A DNA stretch of 64,000 nucleotides from Borrelia anserina Es (GCF_001936255.1 NZ_CP013704.1:496001-560000), one strand, 5' to 3'; counted from the stretch's first letter, positions 53,400-62,768 are shown. The notes: a model not told the origin generated them from the sequence alone. Translations and numbers: made by a program.

Positions 53400-53485
53400 C
53401 TATTTGTTTGCTTTAATATTTATGTTAATTGAATAATGTGATGCAACTTAAAAGTATGGTTGTATTGCATTTTTTGCAATAAAGG

Positions 53486-53513
53486 TTGTTATAATTGAAT
53501 TATGTTGTATAAT
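53486..53513 (+). promoter_or_regulatory. Promoter for the barrel-like gene
   Basis: TTGTTA (53486-53491) and a perfect TATAAT (53508-53513) are 16 bases apart, 58 bases before the ATG at 53572. Confidence 0.6.
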
Positions 53514-53534
53514 TATATAATATAATTCAATTAT
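53491..53534. repeat. 13-bp perfect inverted repeat around the -10 box
   Basis: ATAATTGAATTAT (53491-53503) and ATAATTCAATTAT (53522-53534) are exact complements with an 18-base loop holding the -10 hexamer at 53508-53513. It is AT-rich, so part of the match may be chance, but length and placement suit an operator. Confidence 0.75.
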
Positions 53535-53571
53535 TTGATATTTTTTTATCCATTTGATCAAGGTTTAGGCT

Positions 53572-54657
53572 ATGAAACGATTTTTGATTTTCATAATATT
53601 GTTTTTATTATTTTTTAGTACTTCTTATGCTAAGGTTTTGTATTTTTCGGCAGGTTTTACCACACAAATTAGTATTGAATCACTTTATTTATTTAATAAG
53701 GAAACAGGTACAGTTTTAGATAAGTTAATGAGTCCTAGATTGTTTCCTATTTTGAGAGATTTTCAAGGTAATTTTTTGCCTCGTTTAAATGTATTTGAGG
53801 ACAATTTATCTAATTTATATGATTCTTTTCAGCAAAATTTAGCTATTTTATTTCAGTTTTATAGGAAGAATCAAAATAAAGCTTCACAAGTCGATAATGG
53901 TATCAATAAGTTTAATTTGGATGATTTAGAGCCACTTATTAATAGTACTCATGATTTAAGAAAGTTTTTGCTTGAACTTAGGAAGTTAGATAAAGAGAAA
54001 TTGTTGAAGAATTTAGATAGAGTTGGATTGAATATGAGAGAATTTTTGACTCAACTAGAAGAAACAACAAAACAGGCTCTTGAACTAAATGATGTGATAT
54101 TTGATCAATTAAGTGAATTTGGGATTGGTAGTCTAGATGATTTTACGGTCTTGTGGAATGATGTGTCTACATCAGGAACTGTTTTAAATGAGTCTTTAAG
54201 ACAAAAATTATCACCTTTATTTAGTGCTGGTTTTCAAGGTTATTTTCAAATAGGTTTTCCTATTTTTATCAGTGATTTTTATTATGGATTTGAACTTGGA
54301 TTTGGTTTTAATCTTGGAAGGATGATGATTCCCGATTTAAACCTTTTGAAGTCTCCTTATGATTTTGATTTGGGTTTTGGGGTAATGCCTAGATTATTCA
54401 TAAAATATGATATTTATTATTTAGCAGCTACTTTGTTTGCAGGTTTTGGTGATAGATCTTTGGTTATAGATCCTCTTTATGTAGGTAATTTACTTGGTCA
54501 TAGCAGAGTGACTAATCCTTTTAATATTATTGAATCAGGTCTCAGGTTGAGATTAGTCTTTATTAATTTGGAATCATCAGTATTATTTTCTATTAATGAT
54601 CTTAAGTATAGAGACTTAAGGGTTGGACTTGGATTTGAGATTCCAGTAATTATTTAA
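53572..54657 (+). CDS. Exported barrel-like envelope protein
   Basis: The 361-residue product has a signal peptide (MKRFLIFIILFLLFFSTSYA, cut before Lys) and a helical middle (about 55-190: LRKFLLELRKLDKEKLLKNL, LNMREFLTQLEE). From about 215 it has alternating hydrophobic, Gly/Phe-rich strands (FSAGFQGYFQIGFPIFISDF, YYGFELGFGFNLG, DLGFGVMPRLFIKYDI) ending RVGLGFEIPVII. This suits a beta-barrel outer-membrane protein with a periplasmic helical part. The product at 55351-55983 shares the plan and the C-terminal GIGFEF end. Outer-membrane location is inference. Confidence 0.7.
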   Translation: MKRFLIFIILFLLFFSTSYAKVLYFSAGFTTQISIESLYLFNKETGTVLDKLMSPRLFPILRDFQGNFLPRLNVFEDNLSNLYDSFQQNLAILFQFYRKNQNKASQVDNGINKFNLDDLEPLINSTHDLRKFLLELRKLDKEKLLKNLDRVGLNMREFLTQLEETTKQALELNDVIFDQLSEFGIGSLDDFTVLWNDVSTSGTVLNESLRQKLSPLFSAGFQGYFQIGFPIFISDFYYGFELGFGFNLGRMMIPDLNLLKSPYDFDLGFGVMPRLFIKYDIYYLAATLFAGFGDRSLVIDPLYVGNLLGHSRVTNPFNIIESGLRLRLVFINLESSVLFSINDLKYRDLRVGLGFEIPVII

Positions 54658-54724
54658 GTATTAATTTAAATTGATGTTTTAAGTTGGTGATATTAGCTTA
54701 AGCTAGTATTCAGGTTTTACTTTG

Positions 54725-55258
54725 ATGTATAAGATATTGTTTATTTTTCTTTGTTGTTTTGTATTTTCTTGTGAAACTCTTTCTAAATCTTATCAAGATA
54801 TCTCAGATGAGTATTATAAACTTGCCAAATTAAATGAGGAGCTTGGTAATGATCAAGCGTCTGTTGCACTTTATGAACAGGCTATTAAGTTTGATTCTAG
54901 TGTTAATAGGGTGTCTAGTTATAATTTTATTTTGGCTTACATCAATTTAAAGAAATATGATGATGCTGAGTTAAAACTTGAACCTTTGTTAAAGAATGAT
55001 CCCAATAATATTTTGTTAATTAATTTAAAAGCTTATTTATTCTTGAGAAAAGATGATTTGGAAGGAGCTTTAAATTTTTATTTAAAAACTTTAGAGATAG
55101 CACCTGCTAATCAAGAAGCGTTATTTAATGTTTTTTATATGTATTATTTAAAGAAAGATCTGAAAAGTGCAAAAAAATATATATTGAAATATAAGGAATT
55201 AAAATATTCAGTTCCTTCTAATGCCATTGAAATAGTCTCATCTGTTTTGGAGGAATAA
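54725..55258 (+). CDS. Lipoprotein with TPR repeats
   Basis: ATG 54725 (TTG 54722 is also possible) gives 177 residues. The start MYKILFIFLCCFVFSCETLS shows a lipoprotein signal with FVFSC as lipobox. Tetratricopeptide repeats follow: YYKLAKLNEELGNDQASVAL (about 31-50), AYINLKKYDDAELKLEPLLK, LFLRKDDLEGALNFYLKTLE and YYLKKDLKSAKKYILKYKEL. It lies between two barrel-like genes and may assist them. A 28-codon frame starts on its last base. Confidence 0.85.
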   Translation: MYKILFIFLCCFVFSCETLSKSYQDISDEYYKLAKLNEELGNDQASVALYEQAIKFDSSVNRVSSYNFILAYINLKKYDDAELKLEPLLKNDPNNILLINLKAYLFLRKDDLEGALNFYLKTLEIAPANQEALFNVFYMYYLKKDLKSAKKYILKYKELKYSVPSNAIEIVSSVLEE

Positions 55259-55344
55259 TGTTGGAGATCATTTGTATTAATTTCGGTATTTTTTGTTGTA
55301 TGGGTTTAATTTATAAATTCGTTTCTAAGTATCTAGAGGATTGA
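55258..55344 (+). CDS. Possible 28-residue membrane peptide
   Basis: ATG at 55258-55260 shares its A with the stop of the TPR gene, and GGAGG (55249-55253) sits five bases upstream. The product MLEIICINFGIFCCMGLIYK, then FVSKYLED, is a short hydrophobic helix with three cysteines and a charged tail. A good ribosome site and coupling to the gene before favour translation; small size and no known relative speak against certainty. Confidence 0.4.
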   Translation: MLEIICINFGIFCCMGLIYKFVSKYLED

Positions 55345-55350
55345 AGTATT

Positions 55351-55983
55351 ATGCGGATAAAGGTTTTATTTTTAAGCTTTTTGATATTTATTACAAGCAA
55401 TGCATTTTCAAATGTTATTTTTGAATTTAATTTAGGATTTGGTTTGGATTTTCCAATTAGTACTATTTCAAACTTTTATAATACAGCTTTAGATATTGGT
55501 GCAAAACTTGAAAGTGAGATATCTACTTTGGAGAGAGAACAAATTGTTAAAAATTTTGCAGAGATTGTTGACATTTCTAAGAGCGGTTTAACTTATGGAG
55601 GATATGCTCAAATGGGAGCGGGATTTGATGATTTCCTTTCACTTGGTTTTGAACTTGGATTTGATTTTAATGTATTTAGAAGTGTTAATCATAAAGGACG
55701 ATTGAATGATATTTTTTCATTCATTGCGGCTATTGAGTCTAGATTTTATACAAGGTTAGACTTTTTTATTGGGGCTATTTTATTATTTACTGGGCCTAGA
55801 ATTAATATGGCTACTTCTGTTCAAGATTCTATTTTGACTGAATTTGGTATGTTTGGTTGGGATCTTGGTATGAGAGCTACATTTGCTTTTTTGGCACTTG
55901 AGGGATATTATTGTTGGAATATTCAAAATGATAAATTTTCTGATTTTAAGTTTGGGATAGGTTTTGAGTTTGAAGTTATTTAG
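55351..55983 (+). CDS. Second exported barrel-like envelope protein
   Basis: The 210-residue product has a signal peptide (MRIKVLFLSFLIFITSNAFS) and then strands rich in Gly and Phe: VIFEFNLGFGLDFPISTISN, a short helix (about 45-72, ISTLEREQIVKNFAEI), GGYAQMGAGFDDFLSLGFEL and the C-terminal FKFGIGFEFEVI, ending in a hydrophobic residue. Same plan as 53572-54657 but with a shorter helical part. AGAGGA lies about ten bases before ATG. A paralogue pair of outer-membrane barrels is the best guess. Confidence 0.7.
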   Translation: MRIKVLFLSFLIFITSNAFSNVIFEFNLGFGLDFPISTISNFYNTALDIGAKLESEISTLEREQIVKNFAEIVDISKSGLTYGGYAQMGAGFDDFLSLGFELGFDFNVFRSVNHKGRLNDIFSFIAAIESRFYTRLDFFIGAILLFTGPRINMATSVQDSILTEFGMFGWDLGMRATFAFLALEGYYCWNIQNDKFSDFKFGIGFEFEVI

Positions 55984-56143
55984 GTAGGTAATAAATAAGT
56001 TCTTATGTTATCTAATTTTTAATTTATACATAATACACTTTTTATTGTTTTAACTTTAGATATATGTCTTGAGCTTGTTTGAATTGTTTATATTAATGTA
56101 CAATGAAATAAAGATTTTTTGTTCGAGTTAGGGAGCTTTAAAA

Positions 56144-57364
56144 TTGAGTTTGCTTATTAAAAAATCAATAGGTATTATTGCCTGTCCTGGTGGAAGGGTA
56201 TTTGCAGATAAAATAATGGAAGAACTTAGGAAAATATTTTCCGATACTGAGAGTAGGGCTATTGAAAAAATTTCTCAAACTTCTCATTGTTTAAAAGAAG
56301 ATATTTTGAAATTTGAGGGAATTTTATCTCTTTTTTTAGAGGGATTTAAGTTTTCTGACTTAAATTTTGATAAGACTATAGAAGTTCCTGCAAATTTTAT
56401 TAAGTTTGCTAATGGTGAATTTAAAACAGAAATTTTAAAAACCATAAGAAATAAAGATATTTTTATTGTTCAAGACGTTTCTAATACTTATCCAGTCAAT
56501 GTAAATAATGATGAAAAAGTAGTAATGACAATTAATGATCATCTAATGAATTTGATGACTACAATAGATGCATGCATGCAAGCTAAGGCTAATTCTGTGA
56601 GTGTTATTGTTCCTTCTTATCCTTATTCAAGGCAAGATAAAAAGCATTCCAGGGAAGGGTTAACAGCAAGTCTTTTTGGTAGATTGCTGGAAGAATTGGG
56701 CGTTAAACATATTTTAACACTAGATATTCATTCAAAAGCAATTGAAAATGTCTTTAGAAAAGCTTATTTTGAAAATTTGAATGCATCTTATGAAATTTTC
56801 GATGCTTTAGCTGAATTAATTGATATTAGAGATTCAAATTTGGTAGTTGTTTCTCCTGATACAGGAGCTGTTAATAGGAACAAGTTTTTTGCGTCTAATC
56901 TTAAAAGGCCCTTAGCTTTGCTTTATAAGGAAAGAGATTATTCAAAGGTAACCCATAATGTTAACGATTCCAATATTTCTGTTACTAAGCTTTTGGGAGA
57001 TGTGGAAGGTAAGAATGTTTTTATGAGCGATGATATTTTGGCTACTGGTGGAACCTTTATTAAGGCTATGAAACTGTTAAAGAGTATGGGTGCTAAGAAG
57101 ATTATATGTGCAGTAAGTTTGCCATTTTTTAATGGGGATGCAATTAGGTATTTTGATAAAGCTTATGAGGCAGGCTATTTTTATAAGGTGATTGGAACAA
57201 ATGCTGTATATCATGATGATAGGCTTGTCAGCAAGCCTTGGTATTATGAAGCTAATGTTGCACATCTTTTTGCTGGTGCAATTTTTGCAATTCATAATAG
57301 AGTTAGTTTGCAAAAGATTCTTGATAGAAGTCAGGATATTCAAAATTTAATTTCTAAGAGTTAG
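56144..57364 (+). CDS. prs: Ribose-phosphate pyrophosphokinase with inserted segment
   Basis: Makes PRPP from ribose 5-phosphate and ATP. The 406-residue product starts at TTG. It has FANGEFKTEI, VPSYPYSRQDKKHSREGLTA (about residues 158-177), LTLDIHSKAIENVF, VVSPDTGAVNRNKFFA near 243 and the PRPP loop MSDDILATGGTFIKAM near 293-308. It is about 90 residues longer than ordinary Prs (about 315), mostly from an insert at about residues 30-80 between the first strand and the FANGEF region. The long form may lack standard ADP/phosphate control, but that is unknown. Confidence 0.92.
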   Translation: MSLLIKKSIGIIACPGGRVFADKIMEELRKIFSDTESRAIEKISQTSHCLKEDILKFEGILSLFLEGFKFSDLNFDKTIEVPANFIKFANGEFKTEILKTIRNKDIFIVQDVSNTYPVNVNNDEKVVMTINDHLMNLMTTIDACMQAKANSVSVIVPSYPYSRQDKKHSREGLTASLFGRLLEELGVKHILTLDIHSKAIENVFRKAYFENLNASYEIFDALAELIDIRDSNLVVVSPDTGAVNRNKFFASNLKRPLALLYKERDYSKVTHNVNDSNISVTKLLGDVEGKNVFMSDDILATGGTFIKAMKLLKSMGAKKIICAVSLPFFNGDAIRYFDKAYEAGYFYKVIGTNAVYHDDRLVSKPWYYEANVAHLFAGAIFAIHNRVSLQKILDRSQDIQNLISKS

Positions 57365-57368
57365 TTTT

Positions 57369-58733
57369 ATGAATGTACTCAGTATTGATATTGGTACTAG
57401 TACTTTGAAATCTGCTTTGATTAATTCTCATCATGGGATTTTAGAGAGTTTTGATGTAAACTATTTTGATTATTTTAGTGTTGATTTTGAGAACTTTGAC
57501 TACAAAATATGGTTTTTTGCTTTCAAGAGAGTAGTTTCTAATTTTAGGGAGAAAAAAATTGATTGTATTTCTATTAGTGGTATTTCTCCATGTCTCATAG
57601 CTCTTGGTTCGGATTTAACTCCTTTGGAAGTTTTACATTGGAATTCTTCTAAGATAGTTGATAATTTTCAAGGGAAATCAGCTTTCTTACCCTTTGTACT
57701 TAGCACACTTGAGAGGGGGATTTATGATAAGGTTAGGTATTTTGTATCTTGTTTTGAGTATTTTATTTATTTACTTACAGGTAATCTGATTACAAGCTAT
57801 CCAAGTTTGTCTTATATACCGTTTATTTGGAATGATATTGAGATAAGAGAGTATAATCTTGATACGAATAAATTTCCTCCTTTCTTAAGGATGGGGGAAA
57901 GTGTTGGCTGTGTTACTACTAGTGCTAGTAGTGAATTTGGCATCGATAGTGGGATAGAGGTAATTAATGCTGGAATGGATTATTTAAGCGTGCTTGTTGG
58001 AAGTGGGGCATTCTTTTCTGGGATTGTGTCAAATAGAACAGGTACAAGCGAAGGTTTTAATTTTGTCTCGGATGCATGCTTGCCAGGCTTTTCTTTGGTA
58101 TATCCTTATTTTTTAGATAATTTGTTTGTTATTGGAAGAATAGTTCCTTCGGGATATTTATTGCAGTTGCTTAAAGATAGATTGTTTAAAAATAAAAAGT
58201 CGTTTGAAGAATTTCTTAAAGAAATTTCTAAGGTATGTGGTTTAGGTAATGTTTGTTTTTATCCAAACAATAGGGAGGTTTTTTCTGACAGTATTGTAAT
58301 AGATTCACAAGTAAGAGGTAATTTGAATAAAGGTATTTTTGGTAAAATAGATAATCCTTTACAGATTGGAGTTGCAATTCTTGAGTCTTCTTATTTTTCA
58401 TTTTATAATAGAATTCTTCAGCTTAAGTCTATTGGAAGGGATGTCGTAGATATTTTTGTGAGTGGTTCTAATTCAAATAATTTATTTTTAACTGAATTAA
58501 AAGCTAATATTATTGGTAGAGATTTAAAGATTTTTGAATTTAAGCATTCCGAGCTTATTGGTAATGCAATCTTAGCTTTTTGTTGTTTAGGAGAGTTTGA
58601 CAGTTTGGATAAAGCATTTAAAAAGATTGCTAAATTTAAACAGGTTATATTTTTTAGTGCTAGTATACATGAGCTTTATTTGGAGAAATATCATAAGTAT
58701 GTTTCTAATTTTAATTTATTTGTTAATGGTTAA
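57369..58733 (+). CDS. FGGY-family carbohydrate kinase (xylulokinase-like)
   Basis: The 454-residue product has the sugar-kinase fold: LSIDIGTSTLKSALINSHHG (residues 4-23, phosphate loop 1), ISISGISPCLIALG near 71, and the catalytic Asp region EVINAGMDYLSVLVGSG near 197-213. The adenosine-binding part near 365 reads VDIFVSGSNSNNLF. It is shorter and diverged from E. coli xylulokinase, so the sugar is uncertain. It lies four bases after prs, suggesting pentose supply for PRPP, and its end overlaps the SPOR gene by 18 bases, tail to tail. Confidence 0.82.
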   Translation: MNVLSIDIGTSTLKSALINSHHGILESFDVNYFDYFSVDFENFDYKIWFFAFKRVVSNFREKKIDCISISGISPCLIALGSDLTPLEVLHWNSSKIVDNFQGKSAFLPFVLSTLERGIYDKVRYFVSCFEYFIYLLTGNLITSYPSLSYIPFIWNDIEIREYNLDTNKFPPFLRMGESVGCVTTSASSEFGIDSGIEVINAGMDYLSVLVGSGAFFSGIVSNRTGTSEGFNFVSDACLPGFSLVYPYFLDNLFVIGRIVPSGYLLQLLKDRLFKNKKSFEEFLKEISKVCGLGNVCFYPNNREVFSDSIVIDSQVRGNLNKGIFGKIDNPLQIGVAILESSYFSFYNRILQLKSIGRDVVDIFVSGSNSNNLFLTELKANIIGRDLKIFEFKHSELIGNAILAFCCLGEFDSLDKAFKKIAKFKQVIFFSASIHELYLEKYHKYVSNFNLFVNG

Positions 58734-59423
58734 TATATAAGCGTCCTTAAACTCGCTTGATCCTGATACTTTTTTAAGATCAAGTTTTGCCTCGGTTATG
58801 GTTTTGTAGGGTCCAGATCTAACCCTGTAGGTGTCTTTGTCGTTTACTGTTGCTGAATAGATTTTTGCACTTATTTTATATTTCGTTAATTCTTTAATGT
58901 TATTGTCAGCAGAAATTGGATCTGAGAACGATGCAAATTGTATGTAATACTCTTTTCTGGGATCATATTTGTTTTCATCAGACTTATTATGATTTTGTTC
59001 TTTTTTTATTGATTTCTTTGTCTTTGCAATGGGTTTTGTTTTTTGATATGTCTCTTCCTTTTTGTGTGTTATTGTAGGTTCGTGTTGATTTATAACTTGT
59101 GGTTCTTTTTTGTTAATAATTTTTTTATTATTTTGATTTATCCTACTACTAAAACTTTGATCTTGTTTGATGTCTTGTGTGAGGTCAATTATAATTTCAT
59201 TTGGTTTATCAGTGATTGATAAGGTTGCTTCAGTATTTTCATTTTCTATACCTTTTTCATCTTTAGTCTCTTGTAAAATGATGTTTTTACTTGCAATATC
59301 AGAAGCTAAGTCTTTGTTTGGGAAAAAAGTAATTATTCCAAGAAATATGATTGTACAAACGATTACAATTGAAGTTAATGCTACTAAAAATCCTTTACTA
59401 TTATTTTCATTAAAATCTCTCAT
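58716..59423 (-). CDS. SPOR-domain membrane protein
   Basis: The 235-residue product has one membrane helix (about residues 12-34, FLVALTSIVIVCTIIFLGII), a long Lys/Gln/Thr-rich periplasmic linker and a C-terminal SPOR domain from about 160 (YYIQFASFSDPISADNNIKE, then YRVRSGPYKTITEAKLDLKK). SPOR domains bind glycan strands stripped of stem peptides at division sites. It is the last gene of the cheY-fliS-polA-coaE cluster and overlaps coaE by 14 bases. Confidence 0.9.
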   Translation of the reverse strand: MRDFNENNSKGFLVALTSIVIVCTIIFLGIITFFPNKDLASDIASKNIILQETKDEKGIENENTEATLSITDKPNEIIIDLTQDIKQDQSFSSRINQNNKKIINKKEPQVINQHEPTITHKKEETYQKTKPIAKTKKSIKKEQNHNKSDENKYDPRKEYYIQFASFSDPISADNNIKELTKYKISAKIYSATVNDKDTYRVRSGPYKTITEAKLDLKKVSGSSEFKDAYILTINK

Positions 59424-60021
59424 TTAGTTTTACCTCTTTCATTTTTGCCCTAACCTCTTTTTCTAGGTGTTCATAGTTATTATTATTAATTATATTTATT
59501 ATTTTTAAATTTATGATTTTTTTATTTAAAAAAATATCTTCTTGCCACCTAAGGATATTGGTAATTAAATTTTCATCAAGATTGCGGCTTGAGCTTAATC
59601 TTTTCTTTATTATCTCATCATTTGTTTTTATTATAAATATATACTTACAGAACTTTTCAAGATTTAATTTAAAAAGTAGCGCAGAATTAATTATGATTCT
59701 ATCAAGTTTTTTCTTTGATGTTAATTGTTCTACTTCTTTATATATAAGGGGATGTGTTATTGCTTCTAATTGTTCTAGTTTTGCTTTATCATTAAATACA
59801 ATATTTCGAAGTTTTACTCTGTCTATTTCATTGTTATTATTTAATATTTGCTTGCCAAACGTCTTAACTACTTTATTTTGTTTTGCTTGTAGGGCCATAT
59901 GTCCGATTTTATCTACATTTATTTCATGAAAACCATATTCACTACTAATAATTTTTGAAACGGTATCTTTGCCAGTTGATATTCTACCAGTTATGCCAAT
60001 TACCGATGAATTTCTCCCCAT
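59410..60021 (-). CDS. coaE: Dephospho-CoA kinase
   Basis: Last step of CoA synthesis. The 203-residue product has an altered phosphate loop VIGITGRISTGKDTVSKII (residues 7-25), with Asp where G-K-S/T is usual, followed by Thr. Further motifs are INVDKIGHMALQ (Asp near residue 36), ITHPLIYKEVEQL near 86 and a C-terminal lid region with RLSSSRNLDENLITNILRWQ. It overlaps polA by 22 bases and SPOR by 14. Confidence 0.9.
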   Translation of the reverse strand: MGRNSSVIGITGRISTGKDTVSKIISSEYGFHEINVDKIGHMALQAKQNKVVKTFGKQILNNNNEIDRVKLRNIVFNDKAKLEQLEAITHPLIYKEVEQLTSKKKLDRIIINSALLFKLNLEKFCKYIFIIKTNDEIIKKRLSSSRNLDENLITNILRWQEDIFLNKKIINLKIINIINNNNYEHLEKEVRAKMKEVKLNERF

Positions 60022-62768
60022 GATTTTCCAGTCTCAATATTTGTTCTTAGGGGTAGCTTTAAAGGATAAGAGTTTTCCATCATTTCTTTTATTATTTTTT
60101 TTGCTTCTTCACATTCTTGCTTTGGTGATTCGATTAGCATCTCGTCATGTACTTGTAAGAGTATTTTTGACTTGAGGTTTTTACTTTTAAATTCATTATG
60201 TACTTTGATCATTGCGATTTTCATTATATCAGATGCACTTCCTTGGATTGTACTATTTATTGCTATTCGTTCAGCTCCCGATCGTTCCACGTAATTTTGA
60301 CTATTAATTTCTTTTATATATCTCCTTCTTTTTAAAAGGGTTTCACTGTATCCATTTTTTCTTACAAACTCTATTTGATTTTGTATAAAAGTTTTTATTT
60401 TAGAATAAAGATTGAAATATGAATTGATAAACTTCTGAGCTTCTTCTCTTTTAATAGATAGTTCTTGTGAGAGTCTGAAGGCTGACATTCTGTAGATTAT
60501 TCCAAAATTAATTGATTTTGCTGTTCTTCTCATGGAAGGTGTTACTTTTTCTTCATCTACTTTAAAAAGTTGAGATGCTGTTTTTATGTGAATGTCTTTT
60601 TTGTTTTGAAATGCTTCAATGAGTGATTCGTCTTCCGATAGGTGTGCTAGTATGACAAGTTCGATTTGTGCATAATCAGCAGAAATAAAAATATTACCTT
60701 CTTCAGGTTTAAAGGCCTCTCTTATTCTACGTCCTTTTTCATCTTTGATTGGAATGTTTTGTAGGTTGGGTTCGGTACTTGAAATACGTCCCGTTGATGT
60801 TCTTGTTTGTATAAAGTTTGTATGTATTTTATTCGTTTTTTCATTTATAAACTCTATTAAATTATCCGTATATGTATTTTTTAACTTTGAGAGTTGTCTA
60901 TATTGTATGAGTTTTGGTATAGCTTCATGTTGATCTTTTATTGTCTCGAGTACTTTAATATCTGTTGAATCTTGCTTGGTATTTTTGGGTATTACCAGAT
61001 TTAGTTTTTCAAATAAGATTGTATGCAGCTGTTTGGGTGAATTTAGATTAAATTCAATTCCTATACTTTTTATTATCTCATTTTCAATTAGTTTTAGTTC
61101 TTTATCAAGTTCTTTTGCATATTTTTTTAGGTAATCTTTATCGAGGTAAATTCCGTTTTCTTCCATTTCTGTAATGACATTGCTAAATGGTAGTTCTATA
61201 TCTGTCATTAGACTTTCAAGATTATCTTCTTTAAGCTTTTTTTTGAGGATTTTAAATAGTCTAAAAGTAATATCAGCATCTTCAGCAGAATAATTGGAGA
61301 CTATCTCAAGTGGTATGTCTTTCAGAGTACCATTTGCTACAATTTCTTCATACTTGATGTTTTTATGCATTAAATACTTTTCTGCTAAAAAATCAAGAGA
61401 TACTCTTGTATTTGGGTTAATAATATATGCTGCTATCATTGTATCAAAGTAGGGGAAAATTGCATTAAATCCATGTTTTTTGAGTATTTTATAATCGAAT
61501 TTGTAGTTTTGACCAATAAGTTTAGGTTTTGTTTTAAAAAATTCGTTGAATTTTTGTATTATGTATTCTTTTTCGATAGAATTTTTTTCTTTATTTTCTA
61601 TGGGAATGTAGTAGCCTTCAAATTCTTTGAATGAAACTGAAATGCCGATTATTTGTGCTTCATAGATATTAATGGAAGTTGTTTCTGTATCTATTGCTAC
61701 ATAGCTTGCTTTTTTTAGTTTCTCTATTAGTAAGTCTAGTTGATCTTTTTGTAATATTGTTTCATATTTAATACTTTCTTCTTGTATTGTTTTAAGAGTA
61801 TTTGAGTATGATGTTGTTGTTTGTAAAGTTTTTGTGCTTGTTTGGTTTAGTTTTGTCATATTTGTTTCGAAAATTGATTTTTGTTTTTGATTTATTGTGA
61901 CATATCTTTTTTTTAATATAGCCTTGTAAGATTTAATTAGAGTCGTTGCAGAGTGTTCTTCAAATAATGAAAAGATGTCTTCTTTCAAGTTTTCTAGTTT
62001 GAATTTTTCAAGTGTTGGTAATTCTAGATCTTCTATAAGACTGATAAGTTCATAACTTAAGAAGGCATTTTTTTCCTCTCTTATTAAAATTTCTTTATAT
62101 TTATTATTGATAGAATCTAAATTTTTGTATATTCCATTTAATGTTTGAAACTCATTTAGTAGCTTAGCGGCTCCTTTTTCTCCAATTCCTTTGATACCTG
62201 GTATATTATCTGATCTGTCTCCAACAATGGATAAATAATCTTTTATTTGGGATGTATTTATCCCAAATTTTTTCATCACATAATCGTTATCTATTTCTAC
62301 AAAGTTGCTATTTTCAATTTTAAGTATTTTGGTTGTGTTTGACATCAATTGCAATAAATCTTTATCTGGAGAAATGATATAAGTTAAGTAATTATTGCTT
62401 TCTGCTTTTTTTGAAAAGCTGGCTATAAGATCGTCAGCTTCATATCCTTTTATTTCAAACATTGGAATATTTGCTTTTATTAAACCTTCTTTTATCCAAT
62501 GGATTTGTGGAATCAAATTATCCGGAGGGTTGTCTCTTGTTGCTTTGTAACTTGGATACTTTTTTTGTCTGAATGTTTGCGTTTCTGAATCAAAAGTTAC
62601 AATTAGATTTTCTGGATTTTTTTCTTTTATTATGAAAAAAAGAGTTTTGAAAAATCCAATAAATGCATTAACATTTTGTCCTTTACTATTTGTTAAAGGA
62701 TTATTTTTCATTACATGATAGTTTCTAAATATTATATTTAGAGCATCGATTAGATAAATTTTTTTCAT
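60000..62768 (-). CDS. polA: DNA polymerase I
   Basis: The 922-residue product has all three parts. The 5' nuclease (1 to about 290) shows YLIDALNIIFRNYH and GDRSDNIPGIKGIGEKGAAK. The 3'-5' exonuclease (about 335-510) keeps its metal ligands in AIDTETTS, GQNYKFDYKIL and NYSAEDADI, so proofreading should be active. The polymerase (about 540-922) has SADYAQIELVILAHLS (motif A), RRTAKSINFGIIYRMS (motif B) and LLQVHDEMLIE (motif C). The start overlaps the gene upstream as ATGA. Confidence 0.97.
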   Translation of the reverse strand: MKKIYLIDALNIIFRNYHVMKNNPLTNSKGQNVNAFIGFFKTLFFIIKEKNPENLIVTFDSETQTFRQKKYPSYKATRDNPPDNLIPQIHWIKEGLIKANIPMFEIKGYEADDLIASFSKKAESNNYLTYIISPDKDLLQLMSNTTKILKIENSNFVEIDNDYVMKKFGINTSQIKDYLSIVGDRSDNIPGIKGIGEKGAAKLLNEFQTLNGIYKNLDSINNKYKEILIREEKNAFLSYELISLIEDLELPTLEKFKLENLKEDIFSLFEEHSATTLIKSYKAILKKRYVTINQKQKSIFETNMTKLNQTSTKTLQTTTSYSNTLKTIQEESIKYETILQKDQLDLLIEKLKKASYVAIDTETTSINIYEAQIIGISVSFKEFEGYYIPIENKEKNSIEKEYIIQKFNEFFKTKPKLIGQNYKFDYKILKKHGFNAIFPYFDTMIAAYIINPNTRVSLDFLAEKYLMHKNIKYEEIVANGTLKDIPLEIVSNYSAEDADITFRLFKILKKKLKEDNLESLMTDIELPFSNVITEMEENGIYLDKDYLKKYAKELDKELKLIENEIIKSIGIEFNLNSPKQLHTILFEKLNLVIPKNTKQDSTDIKVLETIKDQHEAIPKLIQYRQLSKLKNTYTDNLIEFINEKTNKIHTNFIQTRTSTGRISSTEPNLQNIPIKDEKGRRIREAFKPEEGNIFISADYAQIELVILAHLSEDESLIEAFQNKKDIHIKTASQLFKVDEEKVTPSMRRTAKSINFGIIYRMSAFRLSQELSIKREEAQKFINSYFNLYSKIKTFIQNQIEFVRKNGYSETLLKRRRYIKEINSQNYVERSGAERIAINSTIQGSASDIMKIAMIKVHNEFKSKNLKSKILLQVHDEMLIESPKQECEEAKKIIKEMMENSYPLKLPLRTNIETGKSWGEIHR

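Noticed and set aside
54694-54705. 12-base palindrome TAGCTTAAGCTA before the TPR lipoprotein gene
   Set aside because: Could be an operator, but such short AT-rich palindromes are common and no promoter pair frames it.
57915-57932. Inverted repeat ACTACTAG-TG-CTAGTAGT inside the FGGY kinase gene
   Set aside because: Only 8-bp arms, in coding sequence for a Thr/Ser/Ala run; too short to claim a role.
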